Assembly (NCBI GenBank): GCA_035384565.1
Contig: DAOOIT010000020.1
Location: 27,688 to 91,687, forward strand
DNA: 64,000 nucleotides
Direction of reading: 5' to 3'
Origin: Planctomycetota bacterium
GTDB taxonomy: Bacteria > Planctomycetota > PUPC01 > DSUN01
The notes beneath the pieces were generated by a model. It had not been told where the DNA came from, ran no database searches, and worked only from the letters and a program-made list of their open reading frames with translations. The translations under genes and the position numbers were made by a program. Below, piece after piece: positions 9,037 through 17,484 of this stretch (positions are counted from its first letter, which is position 1; every line of letters starts with the position of its first letter).

Positions 9037-9852
9037 ATGCCGCATCTGCCCGCCGATATCCATATGCATTCCAAGCTCTGCGGACACGCCGTCGGCGAGA
9101 TTGACGACTATGTCGAGCGGGCGATTGAGCTGGCCCTGGAAGCAGTCGGTTTCTCCTTCCACCTTCCAATCACCATTCCAGTGCCGTACAAGGTCAACGT
9201 GTCCCGGGAGGAACTCGACTTTCTGGCAACCGAGATCGACCGCCTGAGAGCCAAGTACGGGAGGTCCATTCCGATCCTCTTCGGGGGCGAGGCCGACTAC
9301 CTTCCCGACCGCGTGGACGAGGCGGCGGAACTGGCCCAGGCCTACCCCTTCGACTTCCTCATCGGCTCGGTGCACTTCATCGGAGACTGGGCCTTCGACC
9401 ATCCCGCCAGTGTCGAGCGATTCGCCGACTGGGAGCGCCGCCACCTCTACGAGGCGCACTTCGCCCTCGTGCGCGAGGCCATGGCCACGGGCATCTTCGA
9501 CATCATGGGCCACGTGGACCTCGTCAAGAAGTTCGGCCATCGCCTCGAGGGGGACTGGTCGGACCTCATCCATGAGGTGTGCGACACGGCGCGGCGCCAC
9601 AACGTCTGCGTGGAGATCAACACGGCGGGCTTCGACAAGCCGGCCGGCGAGCAGTATGCCTCGGCCGACTTCCTCCGAGCGTGTGCGGAGCTGGGCGTGC
9701 CCGTCACCTTCGGCTCGGACGCCCACGCCCCGCAGGAGGTCGGCCGGCATTTCGCCCGCGCGGTGGCCCTGGCGCGCGCCGCGGGCCACACCCACTACGC
9801 CGTGTTCGCCGGGAGGCAGCGTTCGCTCCGCCCCATCAGCGCAGAAGGCTGA
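9037..9852 (+). CDS. hisJ: Histidinol-phosphatase, PHP (HisJ) family
   Basis: Predicted to dephosphorylate histidinol phosphate in histidine synthesis. The protein is 271 aa, the usual HisJ length. PHP motifs are in order: DIHMHSKLCGH at the N terminus (first metal-binding HxH), GGEAD, IGSVHF, MGHVDLVKKFG, EINTAG and the late metal motif GSDAHAP. Start ATG 9037 fits the promoter. No other his genes are nearby, so a different PHP phosphoesterase substrate is possible. The last 17 nt overlap the 3' end of the convergent radical SAM gene. Confidence 0.85.
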   Translation: MPHLPADIHMHSKLCGHAVGEIDDYVERAIELALEAVGFSFHLPITIPVPYKVNVSREELDFLATEIDRLRAKYGRSIPILFGGEADYLPDRVDEAAELAQAYPFDFLIGSVHFIGDWAFDHPASVERFADWERRHLYEAHFALVREAMATGIFDIMGHVDLVKKFGHRLEGDWSDLIHEVCDTARRHNVCVEINTAGFDKPAGEQYASADFLRACAELGVPVTFGSDAHAPQEVGRHFARAVALARAAGHTHYAVFAGRQRSLRPISAEG

Positions 9853-10957
9853 GGCGCAGCGGTTGGGCCGAGACAAGCTCGCCCCGGCCGCACGGCGGGC
9901 GTTCGAGGCCCCGGCAGTTCACGTGGCAGAGCGCCGTGCAGCCCTCCACGGGCGCGAACCTCCCCCCGAGCGTCTTCGCGCAGAATGGCAGCGCATGGCC
10001 TTCGCAGTTCGGGAGTCCGGAGCTATCCGTCTCGGAGGCGGCGTTCTCCTGACACGTCGCATAGGTCATCCCCGCCGCTTCGCATAGCGAGCGCAACTGC
10101 CGGTGCAGGGCCAGGCGCGTGGGCCGACGCAGCAGGTACCCCACCGAGGTCCCCGAGCGGTCGAACACATAGTCTTGTCGCATCGCCATCGCCGCCGCCG
10201 GATCGCGCGGAGCCACCAGGGCGGCGAGGCGGTCGAGAGATGCCTGCCCCTGTCCACGCCCCGGCGCCGCCGCGAGCCGGCCCGTGGAGCAGATCACATG
10301 CGTGCAACCCACGGCTGCGAACCGACGCAGGAGGGCATCGGCCTGGTCCAGCCAGTGCGGCCCGTACAGGGCCTCCCAGGCGTGCGGCAGCAGGGGGTCG
10401 AGCCGAACGGCTGTCTTCACTCCCGCTGCGGAGAGCTGGCGAACGCTCGCCATTCGCTCCGCGAAGGAAGGGGCGTGGGGCGAGAGCAGACCGAGGACCT
10501 CGGGCGGGCCCTCGATGGTCGTCGCGACGACGCAGTTCCTGTGTGACGCGAAGCCTGGCACATCGAGCAGAAACGTGGCATCGCCTTTCGTCACGATGAG
10601 GACGCTCACGCCGCGCGCGACCAGCAGTCGGACGAGGCGCGCCGTCTCACGCCGCACCTCGGCCACGGCCTGGCAAGGGTCGGTGGTGTTCGAGATGGAG
10701 ACGGGAGGGCAGAGGCTGATCCGGTCGAGGTCCCGCTCCACCAGCTCGGGCAGGTTCGCGTACACCTCGAGCACGTCTCCGCTTGGCCGTGCGAAGACGG
10801 CGTCGCGCGCGTAGCAGTACACGCATCGGTGGATGCAGTGGCTTGCGCCCGGGGGCGTGACGTTCACAATCCAGCTATGGATGCACTTGCGTTGCGGGCA
10901 TGCGTAGGGGAAATCGTGGAAGGTGGAGGATTTCCTGCGGACGAGCCGGACGTTCAT
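9836..10957 (-). CDS. Radical SAM protein, spore-photoproduct-lyase-like family
   Basis: Predicted [4Fe-4S]/SAM enzyme of 373 aa, reaction unknown. The cluster motif C-x3-C-x2-C is at Cys41, Cys45 and Cys48 (CIHRCVYCYA). The following VYANLPELVERDL, SNTTDPCQ and IVTKGD elements resemble the SplB/Rv2578c-like group rather than haem-synthesis radical SAM proteins. Two further Cys (20 and 25) precede the motif, and the last 90 residues hold seven more, which could bind an auxiliary cluster. The start is ATG 10957, 11 nt after the siroheme decarboxylase gene ahbB, so it should be co-transcribed with ahbA/ahbB. Confidence 0.8.
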   Translation of the reverse strand: MNVRLVRRKSSTFHDFPYACPQRKCIHSWIVNVTPPGASHCIHRCVYCYARDAVFARPSGDVLEVYANLPELVERDLDRISLCPPVSISNTTDPCQAVAEVRRETARLVRLLVARGVSVLIVTKGDATFLLDVPGFASHRNCVVATTIEGPPEVLGLLSPHAPSFAERMASVRQLSAAGVKTAVRLDPLLPHAWEALYGPHWLDQADALLRRFAAVGCTHVICSTGRLAAAPGRGQGQASLDRLAALVAPRDPAAAMAMRQDYVFDRSGTSVGYLLRRPTRLALHRQLRSLCEAAGMTYATCQENAASETDSSGLPNCEGHALPFCAKTLGGRFAPVEGCTALCHVNCRGLERPPCGRGELVSAQPLRLSLLR

Positions 10958-10968
10958 TCCCGCTCCGC

Positions 10969-11427
10969 TCAGAGCCTCGTCCACGTTTTCTTGAACTCCC
11001 GCGTGCTCAGGAGCGCCACGTAGTCGTGCTGGCCCGTGCGCTGGCAGAGCTCCTGGATGATCGCTTCGCAATCGCCCTGGCTCTGCCCGTGAATCATGGC
11101 GTAGACGTTATACGGCCACTCCGGGCTGGCGGCTCGTTCGTAGCAGTGGGTGATGGCGGCCACGCGCACCGCCTCGCGGGCGAACTCCTCCACCTGCTCG
11201 GGCGGCACGCGCCAGACGCACATCACGTTGGCCACGACGCCGGCATTGCGGTGTGCGATCGAGGCGCCCAGACGCCGCACCTCGCCTCGGGCGAGCATGC
11301 CCCGCAACCGCTCCAGCAGCGCCTCGGCGGCGAGGCCCAGCCGCCCCGCCACCTCGGCGTACGGCTCGGCTACGATCGGCAGCCCGTCCTGAAGGGCCGA
11401 GATGATCCGGCGGTCCAGCTCATCCAT
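10969..11427 (-). CDS. ahbB: Siroheme decarboxylase, AhbB-type subunit
   Basis: With AhbA it converts siroheme to 12,18-didecarboxysiroheme in the alternative haem pathway. The protein is 152 aa, normal for the family. An Lrp/AsnC-like winged helix (about 1-60) is followed by a RAM-like domain. The active-site region THCYERAASPEWPYNVYAMIHG contains the conserved His and Tyr of the AhbA/NirDLGH family. ATG 11427 has a strong ribosome-binding site (GGAGGAGGGG) and overlaps the ahbA stop by 8 nt. Haem d1 synthesis (NirDLGH) is a less likely alternative because only two paralogues are present. Confidence 0.85.
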   Translation of the reverse strand: MDELDRRIISALQDGLPIVAEPYAEVAGRLGLAAEALLERLRGMLARGEVRRLGASIAHRNAGVVANVMCVWRVPPEQVEEFAREAVRVAAITHCYERAASPEWPYNVYAMIHGQSQGDCEAIIQELCQRTGQHDYVALLSTREFKKTWTRL

Positions 11428-11941
11428 CGTTCCCCTCCTCCGGGAAGGTGAACCGGACGCCGATCTTGAACTTCCGCAGCACCGGCAGCACGACCACAGG
11501 GAGGCGCGTGGCTTTCTCCACGGCGCCGATCGCCGCCGCGAGCGCGTCGGGGGAGTCGGCGGTGAGGGTGAACCAGAGGTTGTAGGGACACGTGCCGTGG
11601 ATCGGCGCCCGCTCGTAGTTGTGGGTCACGCGCTCGATCTGGGAGACCGTGGCGGCGACCGCCTCCACGCGCCCCTCGGGCACGGTCATGGCCGCCAGCG
11701 CGCCGAGGCGGCCAACCCTGGCGGGGTCCAGCACAGGTCCGATCCGCCGGATCAGTTCGGCCTCGCACAGCGCTGCGACGCGGCGGATCACCTCGTTCTC
11801 GGGCAGCCCAAGCTCCTCGCCAAGGCGGGCGAAAGGGCGTGGCACGAGGGGGAAATCGCCTTGAATGCGGTTCAGAAGCCTGCGATCAGTATCGTCCACG
11901 ATCACCTCGCACTTCGCAGCAGGCTGACGCCGCAGCGCCAT
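11420..11941 (-). CDS. ahbA: Siroheme decarboxylase, AhbA-type subunit
   Basis: Partner of AhbB in siroheme decarboxylation. An N-terminal winged helix (DTDRRLLNRIQGDFPLVPRPF) leads into the conserved THNYERAPIHGTCPYNLWF region, which aligns with the corresponding AhbB segment. It is 173 aa from ATG 11941; GTG 11905 would give 161 aa, closer to the usual length, and I cannot decide between them. The long upstream extension to 12175 runs through the promoter and is not credible. First gene of an ahbA-ahbB-radical SAM operon. Confidence 0.82.
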   Translation of the reverse strand: MALRRQPAAKCEVIVDDTDRRLLNRIQGDFPLVPRPFARLGEELGLPENEVIRRVAALCEAELIRRIGPVLDPARVGRLGALAAMTVPEGRVEAVAATVSQIERVTHNYERAPIHGTCPYNLWFTLTADSPDALAAAIGAVEKATRLPVVVLPVLRKFKIGVRFTFPEEGNDG

Positions 11942-12054
11942 CGTAGCCCGGCGCCGCGGGCTCTCGCCTCTCACACGGCCACGAGCCCGCCGTCTGCCCC
12001 GATGCCCAGAGCTGGCCGAGTACCGCACCACGGGAGCACGCCGAGCGTACCCGT

Positions 12055-12082
12055 ATTGTACCGACAGCCGGGTTGGCCGCAA
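12055..12082 (-). promoter_or_regulatory. Predicted ahbA operon promoter
   Basis: Minus strand: -35 TTGCGG (12077-12082), 16-bp spacer, -10 TACAAT (12055-12060). It implies a leader of about 100 nt before ahbA. Confidence 0.5.
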
Positions 12083-12101
12083 GCGCGAGCATGGCTTCCC
12101 C

Positions 12102-12130
12102 TTGCAGGTGAACGGGACCCGGTGTATGCT
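12102..12130 (+). promoter_or_regulatory. Predicted promoter for the phosphoesterase-like gene
   Basis: -35 TTGCAG (12102-12107), 17-bp spacer, -10 TATGCT (12125-12130). It is divergent from the ahbA promoter. Confidence 0.45.
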
Positions 12131-12195
12131 CCCGGTGGAGCGAGGAGCGCGGGCTACCCGCCCGTGCTGGGGCAACCAGGGGCCATTGCCGCCTG

Positions 12196-13092
12196 ATGCG
12201 GCGAGGAGGCCTTGCCATCCGCTTCATCTGCGCATCTCTCCCGCCTCCGACGCGGGTTTCTGCACCCGTTGCATCTCTTGTAACCCTATGCGTCGCCACC
12301 CTTTGCGGCGCTCAGGACGAGCAACTGCGCTTTGCCGTGTATGGCGGCAGCGAAACCGCAGGCCCAGAGGCCAGAGCGGTTGTGGCGCAGATTGCGCGGC
12401 TGATGCCCGATCTGGTTGCACACGCCGGAGGCATGGTCGGCAGCACCCAGATCGCCCGGTGGCGGGACTTCGAGCAACTCACGGCTCCCCTCACAGACTT
12501 CTGCCCCTTCTACGGTTGCCGCGGCAGAGGCGAGAACAGAGCCTACATTGTCGCTCGGGATGGCTCGCCCGAGCCGCGCCTGCTGGGCGACAACCATTTT
12601 TCTTTCGACTTCCGCGGCGCGCATTTCGTCTTCCTGGATACCGAGGAACGAGTAGACAGAGATGATCCGCAGACGCGCTGGCTCAGTGCCGACCTCGCGT
12701 CGGCGGCGGGGAAGCCTATCTTCGTCTTCACGCATCGAGCCGTCTTCGGCGCCGCCGAGCGGTTCATCCTGGTGGGTGGCGAGCAGTGGTGGCACCCGCT
12801 CTTCGTGCGGCACAGAGTCCGCATCGTCTTTTCGGGGGCACGCCACCTGTACCACAGGGTGAATGAGGGCGGGGTAGCCTACGTCATCACGGGCGGCGGA
12901 GGCGGTCCGCTCGACCCCGTGATGGCTCGTCGGCAACTGGCGCCGGGCGACGTGGCTGCCTCGTTCAACCACTGCCTCGAGGTCACGCTCGCCCACGACG
13001 AGATCCGATGCAGGGCCGTGGACCCTGAGGGCCGGACGCGCGACGAGTTCGCTGTCCGCGCCTCTGGGGCTCTTGGCGAAGTGGAGTATTGA
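12196..13092 (+). CDS. Exported calcineurin-like phosphoesterase homologue, metal site degraded
   Basis: The protein is 298 aa with a probable signal sequence (hydrophobic stretch of about 22-38 ending near CGAQ). The fold signature of secreted metallophosphoesterases is recognisable: FAVYGGSE where FVVIGDTR is usual, then GGMVG, HFSFDFRGAHFVFLDTE, a WL..DL segment, FVFTHRAVF, SGARHLYHR and YVITGGGGGPL. Most metal ligands are changed: the first Asp motif is YGGSE, the N/D-containing second motif is GGMVG, and the usual GHxH reads GARH. Only the THR histidine is clearly kept. It probably binds rather than hydrolyses, or uses a different metal geometry. Transcribed alone, convergent to the V-ATPase operon. 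Confidence 0.7.
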   Translation: MRRGGLAIRFICASLPPPTRVSAPVASLVTLCVATLCGAQDEQLRFAVYGGSETAGPEARAVVAQIARLMPDLVAHAGGMVGSTQIARWRDFEQLTAPLTDFCPFYGCRGRGENRAYIVARDGSPEPRLLGDNHFSFDFRGAHFVFLDTEERVDRDDPQTRWLSADLASAAGKPIFVFTHRAVFGAAERFILVGGEQWWHPLFVRHRVRIVFSGARHLYHRVNEGGVAYVITGGGGGPLDPVMARRQLAPGDVAASFNHCLEVTLAHDEIRCRAVDPEGRTRDEFAVRASGALGEVEY

Positions 13093-13122
13093 CGGCGTAC
13101 CTATTCTTGGGGGAACGCGCAA

Positions 13123-13175
13123 GGTGGCACGGGCTGGCTGACCCCAAACCCACAGACGCGGCCGCCCGTGCCACC
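13123..13175. terminator. 12-bp inverted repeat between convergent genes
   Basis: GGTGGCACGGGC (13123-13134) is perfectly complementary to GCCCGTGCCACC (13164-13175), with a 29-nt loop. It sits between the phosphoesterase-like gene and the end of the V-ATPase operon. There is no U-tract, so a terminator role is only positional inference. Confidence 0.35.
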
Positions 13176-13217
13176 ACCCCCTGGAGAAGCTGGCGGGGTC
13201 CGGCAGCCGTATGCCGG

Positions 13218-13874
13218 CTATGGCTGGCGGGCGGGGCCGGCGGTCGCGCGCTCGTCCCGCGCCAGCAGCATCTCCTTCACCTTCATCAGGCGCGAGATGT
13301 CGCTGCGGGTGTACTCTTCGAGCCGTGCCTCGATGGTGCGGCGGGTGGACCGGAGATCGGGGATGACGGAGTACTCGAGCGCATTGGTGCGCCGGCGGGT
13401 CCGCTCGAGTTCGTCGGCAAGCCGCCGGATGGTATCCTCGGCCTGGGCCAGCTCGACCACGCGCGGCATCAGCTCGCGCAGACGGCGCACCGCCGCATCG
13501 AGATAAGGCGAGGTCTCGGCCAGGCTGTAGGGGCGGCTCTCGTCGGCGAGGGTGAACTCCAGGGCGGGGACCACAACCCCCATGATGCGCTCCTGGCGCG
13601 CCCGGAACACGGCGCCGGCGTAGGCGAGTGCGGCGGCCGTCTCGGTGGCGGGCGGCGACGTGGCTGCGCCGGCCTTCACGAACAGCTCGATCACCTCGGG
13701 GAACCGGGCATCGAGGTCCAGCCGCAACCGCTTCAGGGCCTCGAGGCGCTCGGTGACCTCCTTGATGATCCCCTCGAGCTTGTCCTTGAGCAGCTTGTGC
13801 CCGCGCAGGGCCATGCCGAGGCGCTTGCGGACGCGCAGCAGTTCCATCCGGGTTGGGGCGACTTTGCGCTTCAC
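13218..13874 (-). CDS. ntpD: V-type ATP synthase subunit D (central stalk)
   Basis: Forms the rotating central shaft inside the A3B3 head. The protein is 218 aa. The N terminus VAPTRMELLRVRKRLGMALRGHKLLKDKL is the classical subunit D start. A long C-terminal coiled coil contains RRTNALEYSVIPDL, the conserved D-family motif. The start is GTG 13874, 2 nt after the ntpB stop, with GAAAGG upstream. Last gene of the operon. Confidence 0.93.
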   Translation of the reverse strand: MKRKVAPTRMELLRVRKRLGMALRGHKLLKDKLEGIIKEVTERLEALKRLRLDLDARFPEVIELFVKAGAATSPPATETAAALAYAGAVFRARQERIMGVVVPALEFTLADESRPYSLAETSPYLDAAVRRLRELMPRVVELAQAEDTIRRLADELERTRRRTNALEYSVIPDLRSTRRTIEARLEEYTRSDISRLMKVKEMLLARDERATAGPARQP

Positions 13875-13876
13875 GG

Positions 13877-15337
13877 CTAGCCTTTCTTCCCTGCCCCCGC
13901 GGTCCGGGCCGCCACCTCCTCGGCCTCGCCGCCAACAGGTGCCCGCGCCGCCGCAGCGGCTTCCTCCGAGGGCTTGTAGTACTTGTCCAGGATCGCGGGC
14001 TTGCAGCGTTTGAGCTCGGCACGCGGCAGCATGCCCATCAGGCGCCAGCCGATGTCCAGCGTCTGCTGGATCGAGCGGTTCTCGTAGACCCCCTGGCCCA
14101 CGAACTCACGCTCGAAACGGTCGGCGAACTTCACGAAGAGCAGGTCGGTGGGCGTCAGCGCGCTCTCGCCCAGCACGACGGCCAGTTCGCGGGCGTTCTT
14201 GCCGCGGGCATAGGCCGCATAGAGCTGGTTGAGCACGTTGGCATGGTCCTCGCGCGTCTTGCCCTCGCCGATGCCTTTGTCCTTCAGGCGCGAGAGCGAC
14301 GGGAGCACATCAATGGGCGGGTAGACGCCCTGGATGTGCAGCGTGCGGCTGAGGAAGATCTGCCCCTCGGTGATGTAGCCGGTGAGGTCGGGGATCGGGT
14401 GGGTCTTGTCGTCGTCGGGCATGGTGAGGATGGGGATCTGGGTGATGGAGCCCTTGCGGCCGCGCATGCGCCCGGCTCGCTCGTAGAGGGTCGAGAGGTC
14501 CGTGTAGAGGTAGCCGGGATAGCCGCGACGCCCGGGCACCTCCTTGCGTGCGGCGGAGACCTCGCGGAGCGCGTCGCAGTAGTTGGTCATGTCCGTGAGG
14601 ATCACGAGCACGTGCAGGCCGAGGTCGAAGGCGAGATACTCGGCGGCGGTGAGGGCCACTCGCGGGGTGGCGATGCGCTCGATGATCGGGTCGTCCGCGA
14701 GGTTGATGAACACGCAGGCGCGCGCGAGGGCGCCGGTGCGGCGGAAGTCCTCGAGGAAGTAGTTGGCTTCCTCGAAGGTGATTCCCATGGCGGCGAAGAC
14801 GACGGCAAAGCCCTCGCCCGACTTGAGGGTGCGCGCCTGGCGGGCGATCTGGGCGCCGACCATGGCGTGCGGCAGCCCGGAGCCGCTGAAGACGGGCAGC
14901 TTCTGGCCGCGGACGAGCGTGTTCAGCCCGTCAATGGCCGAGATGCCGGTCTGGATGAACTCGTTGGGATAGTCGCGCGCGCAGGGGTTGATGGGGCTGC
15001 CGTTGATGTCGAGCCGCTTCACGGGCAGCACGGGCGGCCCGCCGTCAATGGGGCGGCCCGAGCCGTCGAAGGCGCGCCCGAGGATGTCGGGCGCCACGGG
15101 CAGCTCGAGGCCGCGGGCGAGGAACCGCACCTTGACGTTGTCGGGCGCGATGTCGCGGCTGCCTTCGAAGATTTGCAGGATGGCGCGGTCCTCGTTGGCC
15201 TCGAGCACCTGGCCCCGGCGCTTCTCGCCGCCCGGCAGATGCACTTCGGCGAGCTGGCCATAGCTCACCCCCTCGACGCGCTGCACGAGCATCAGGGGGC
15301 CGACGAGGTCGCGGGCTTGCTTGTACAGGGTGATCAT
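13877..15337 (-). CDS. ntpB: V-type ATP synthase subunit B (non-catalytic)
   Basis: Non-catalytic nucleotide-binding subunit of the V1/A1 head, 486 aa. Conserved features include the PVLPVKRLDINGSPINP loop, FIQTGISAIDGLNTLVRGQKLP, the altered P-loop FSGSGLPH that marks B subunits, and ILTDMTNYCDALREVSAARKEVPGRRGYPGYLYTDL. The C-terminal Ala/Gly-rich tail is not conserved. It lies about 40 nt after ntpA and 2 nt before ntpD. Confidence 0.95.
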   Translation of the reverse strand: MITLYKQARDLVGPLMLVQRVEGVSYGQLAEVHLPGGEKRRGQVLEANEDRAILQIFEGSRDIAPDNVKVRFLARGLELPVAPDILGRAFDGSGRPIDGGPPVLPVKRLDINGSPINPCARDYPNEFIQTGISAIDGLNTLVRGQKLPVFSGSGLPHAMVGAQIARQARTLKSGEGFAVVFAAMGITFEEANYFLEDFRRTGALARACVFINLADDPIIERIATPRVALTAAEYLAFDLGLHVLVILTDMTNYCDALREVSAARKEVPGRRGYPGYLYTDLSTLYERAGRMRGRKGSITQIPILTMPDDDKTHPIPDLTGYITEGQIFLSRTLHIQGVYPPIDVLPSLSRLKDKGIGEGKTREDHANVLNQLYAAYARGKNARELAVVLGESALTPTDLLFVKFADRFEREFVGQGVYENRSIQQTLDIGWRLMGMLPRAELKRCKPAILDKYYKPSEEAAAAARAPVGGEAEEVAARTAGAGKKG

Positions 15338-15377
15338 CGGTCGTCCTCGAGTGGAATGCGCAAACGAACTGGCGTCC

Positions 15378-17147
15378 TCACGCCTCCTTGGGAGCCGCGG
15401 CGGCCAGGCCGGCGATCTGTTGTTCGAGCTTCCCGCGAAGCGCGTCGAGCTGGTCCACGTCGCCCTCGTCCACGCGCTTCATCTGGGCAATATCCTCCAG
15501 CGCGCCGAGGCGCGTGATCGCCTCGACGTCGGCGCCGCCCTCCAGCGCCTTCGCGGCCAGATCGTAGAAGTCCACGATGTTCCGCAGCATCAGGAATTGC
15601 TTGCGCGCCGACGTGTAGGTGTCCACCGCGTCGAAGGCGTTCTGGTGCAGGAAGTCCTCCCGCACCATCTTGGCGCCCAGCAGGATAAGGCGGTCGGAGG
15701 CCGAGAGCGAGTCGACGCCCACCAGGCGGACCAGCTCCTCGAGCTCCGCCTCGCGGTTGAGGAGCCACATGGCGCGACGCCGCACGTCGGCCCACTGCCT
15801 GTCCACGTGCTCGCCGGCGAACTTCGACGCGACGTCCTCGTAGAGCGAGTAGCTGGTGAGCCAGTTGATGGCCGGGAAGTGCCGCTGGGCCGCCAGCGCG
15901 TCGTCGAGGCCCCAGAAGACCTTCACCACGCGGAGCGTCGCCTGGACGACTGGCTCCGAGAGGTCGCCGCCGGGCGGGCTCACGGCGCCGATGAGGCTCA
16001 CCGTGCCGGCCCGCCCATCGGCCCCGAGGCAGATGACGTTGCCGGCGCGCTCGTAGAAGCCTGCAATGCGGCTGGCCAGGTAGGCCGGGAAGCCCTCCTC
16101 GCCCGGCATCTCCTCGAGCCGGCCGGAGATCTCGCGCATCGCCTCGGCCCAGCGGCTCGTCGAGTCGGCCATCGTGGCCACGCTGTAGCCCATGTCGCGG
16201 AAGTACTCGGCAATGGTGATGCCGCAGAACACGCTCGCCTCGCGGGCGGCCACGGGCATATTCGAGGTGTTGGCGATCAGCACCGTGCGCTCGATCAGCG
16301 GGCGCCCCGACTGCGGGTCCTCGAGCTCGGGGAACTCGAGCAGCACGTCGGTCATCTCGTTGCCGCGCTCGCCGCAGCCGACGTAGACCACGATCTGAGC
16401 GTCGGCCCACTTCGCGAGCTGATGCTGCACCACGGTCTTGCCGCTGCCGAAGGGGCCGGGCACGCACGCGGTGCCGCCCTTGGCCACGGGGAACAGCATG
16501 TCGATCACGCGCTGGCCGGTGACCAGCAGCTCGGTGGGCGGCACGCGCCGTGCCACCGGGCGCGGCTGCCGCACGGGCCACTTCTGCATCATCGGCAGCT
16601 CGTGGCGGCCGCCCTCCCCCTCCAGCACATAGACCGGCTCGGTGACGGTGGCCTGGGTTTCGCGGATGGACACCACGCGGCCGCCGAGGCCGGGCGGCAC
16701 CAGGATCTTGTGGCTCACGAGCGGCGTTTCCTGCACCGTGCCCACGACGTCGCCGGGGCCCACCTGGGCGCCCTCCTTCACGGCGGGCACGAAGTGCCAC
16801 TTCTTCGAGCGGTCGAGGCCGGGCAGTTCGGCCCCGCGCACGATGAAGTCGCCGAACTTGCCGCGGATGGCCTCGAGCGGGCGCTGGATGCCGTCGTAGA
16901 TGGCGGTCATGAGGCCCGGCCCTAGCTCGACGCTCAGGGGCGCGCCCGTGGGGTAGACGGGGTCGCCGGGGCCGATCCCTTCGGTGCTCTCGTAGACCTG
17001 GATGGAGTACTCGCCGGCGCGGATCTCGATGATCTCGCCGAAGAGCTTCTCCTTGCCGACCCGGGCGATCTCGTACATGCCCGACTGGTCGAGGCCCGTG
17101 GCGACGACCAGGGGGCCGGCAACCTTCTTGACCACGCCTTCTTTCAT
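15378..17147 (-). CDS. ntpA: V-type ATP synthase subunit A (catalytic)
   Basis: Catalytic ATPase subunit of the head, 589 aa. The N-terminal barrel has the V-type bulge region (EGEGGRHELPMMQKWPVRQPRP). The Walker A is GPFGSGKTVVQH, and downstream are VYVGCGERGNEMTDVL, TSNMPVAAREASVF and MADSTSRWAEAMREISGRL. Length matches the family. ATG 17147 lies 22 nt downstream of ntpG. Confidence 0.96.
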   Translation of the reverse strand: MKEGVVKKVAGPLVVATGLDQSGMYEIARVGKEKLFGEIIEIRAGEYSIQVYESTEGIGPGDPVYPTGAPLSVELGPGLMTAIYDGIQRPLEAIRGKFGDFIVRGAELPGLDRSKKWHFVPAVKEGAQVGPGDVVGTVQETPLVSHKILVPPGLGGRVVSIRETQATVTEPVYVLEGEGGRHELPMMQKWPVRQPRPVARRVPPTELLVTGQRVIDMLFPVAKGGTACVPGPFGSGKTVVQHQLAKWADAQIVVYVGCGERGNEMTDVLLEFPELEDPQSGRPLIERTVLIANTSNMPVAAREASVFCGITIAEYFRDMGYSVATMADSTSRWAEAMREISGRLEEMPGEEGFPAYLASRIAGFYERAGNVICLGADGRAGTVSLIGAVSPPGGDLSEPVVQATLRVVKVFWGLDDALAAQRHFPAINWLTSYSLYEDVASKFAGEHVDRQWADVRRRAMWLLNREAELEELVRLVGVDSLSASDRLILLGAKMVREDFLHQNAFDAVDTYTSARKQFLMLRNIVDFYDLAAKALEGGADVEAITRLGALEDIAQMKRVDEGDVDQLDALRGKLEQQIAGLAAAAPKEA

Positions 17148-17169
17148 GGATGCCTCTTCCCGTAGTGGC

Positions 17170-17484
17170 CTAGTATTCGCCCAGAATGTTCGCCCCCGCG
17201 GCCACCTCGATGAGGGCGCGGAGGTCGTCGAGAACCGGATGGCCCTCGGCCCGCTCGGCGGGCAGCACGATCACGGCCGCGCCACGCCGGCGCAACAGCC
17301 CGATCGCCTCCTGGCACGCCACGAAGTGCTGGTCGAGCAGCACCAGCCCCGGCGCGCCGCTCGCGGCCAGGCGGCGGGCCGCCTCGGCCACGTCGGCCGG
17401 CGTCGCGCAGGCGACCGGCTCGGCGCCGATGGCCGCGAACACGCCCACGAAGTGTCTGCGCCCCAGGGCGGCAAGCTTAGCCAT
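17170..17484 (-). CDS. ntpG: V-type ATP synthase subunit F (central stalk)
   Basis: Small central-stalk subunit, 104 aa, named NtpG in the enterococcal scheme. It has the Rossmann-like pattern FVGVFAAIGAEPV ... PGLVLLDQHF ... AAVIVLP expected of subunit F. ATG 17484 overlaps the ntpC stop by 8 nt, so translation is coupled. Confidence 0.85.
   Translation of the reverse strand: MAKLAALGRRHFVGVFAAIGAEPVACATPADVAEAARRLAASGAPGLVLLDQHFVACQEAIGLLRRRGAAVIVLPAERAEGHPVLDDLRALIEVAAGANILGEY

Noticed and set aside
9836..10957. Identification as AhbC or AhbD
   Set aside because: The motif context (SNTTDPC, IVTKGD) matches the spore-photoproduct-lyase-like group, so I call it only a radical SAM protein despite the ahbA/ahbB context.
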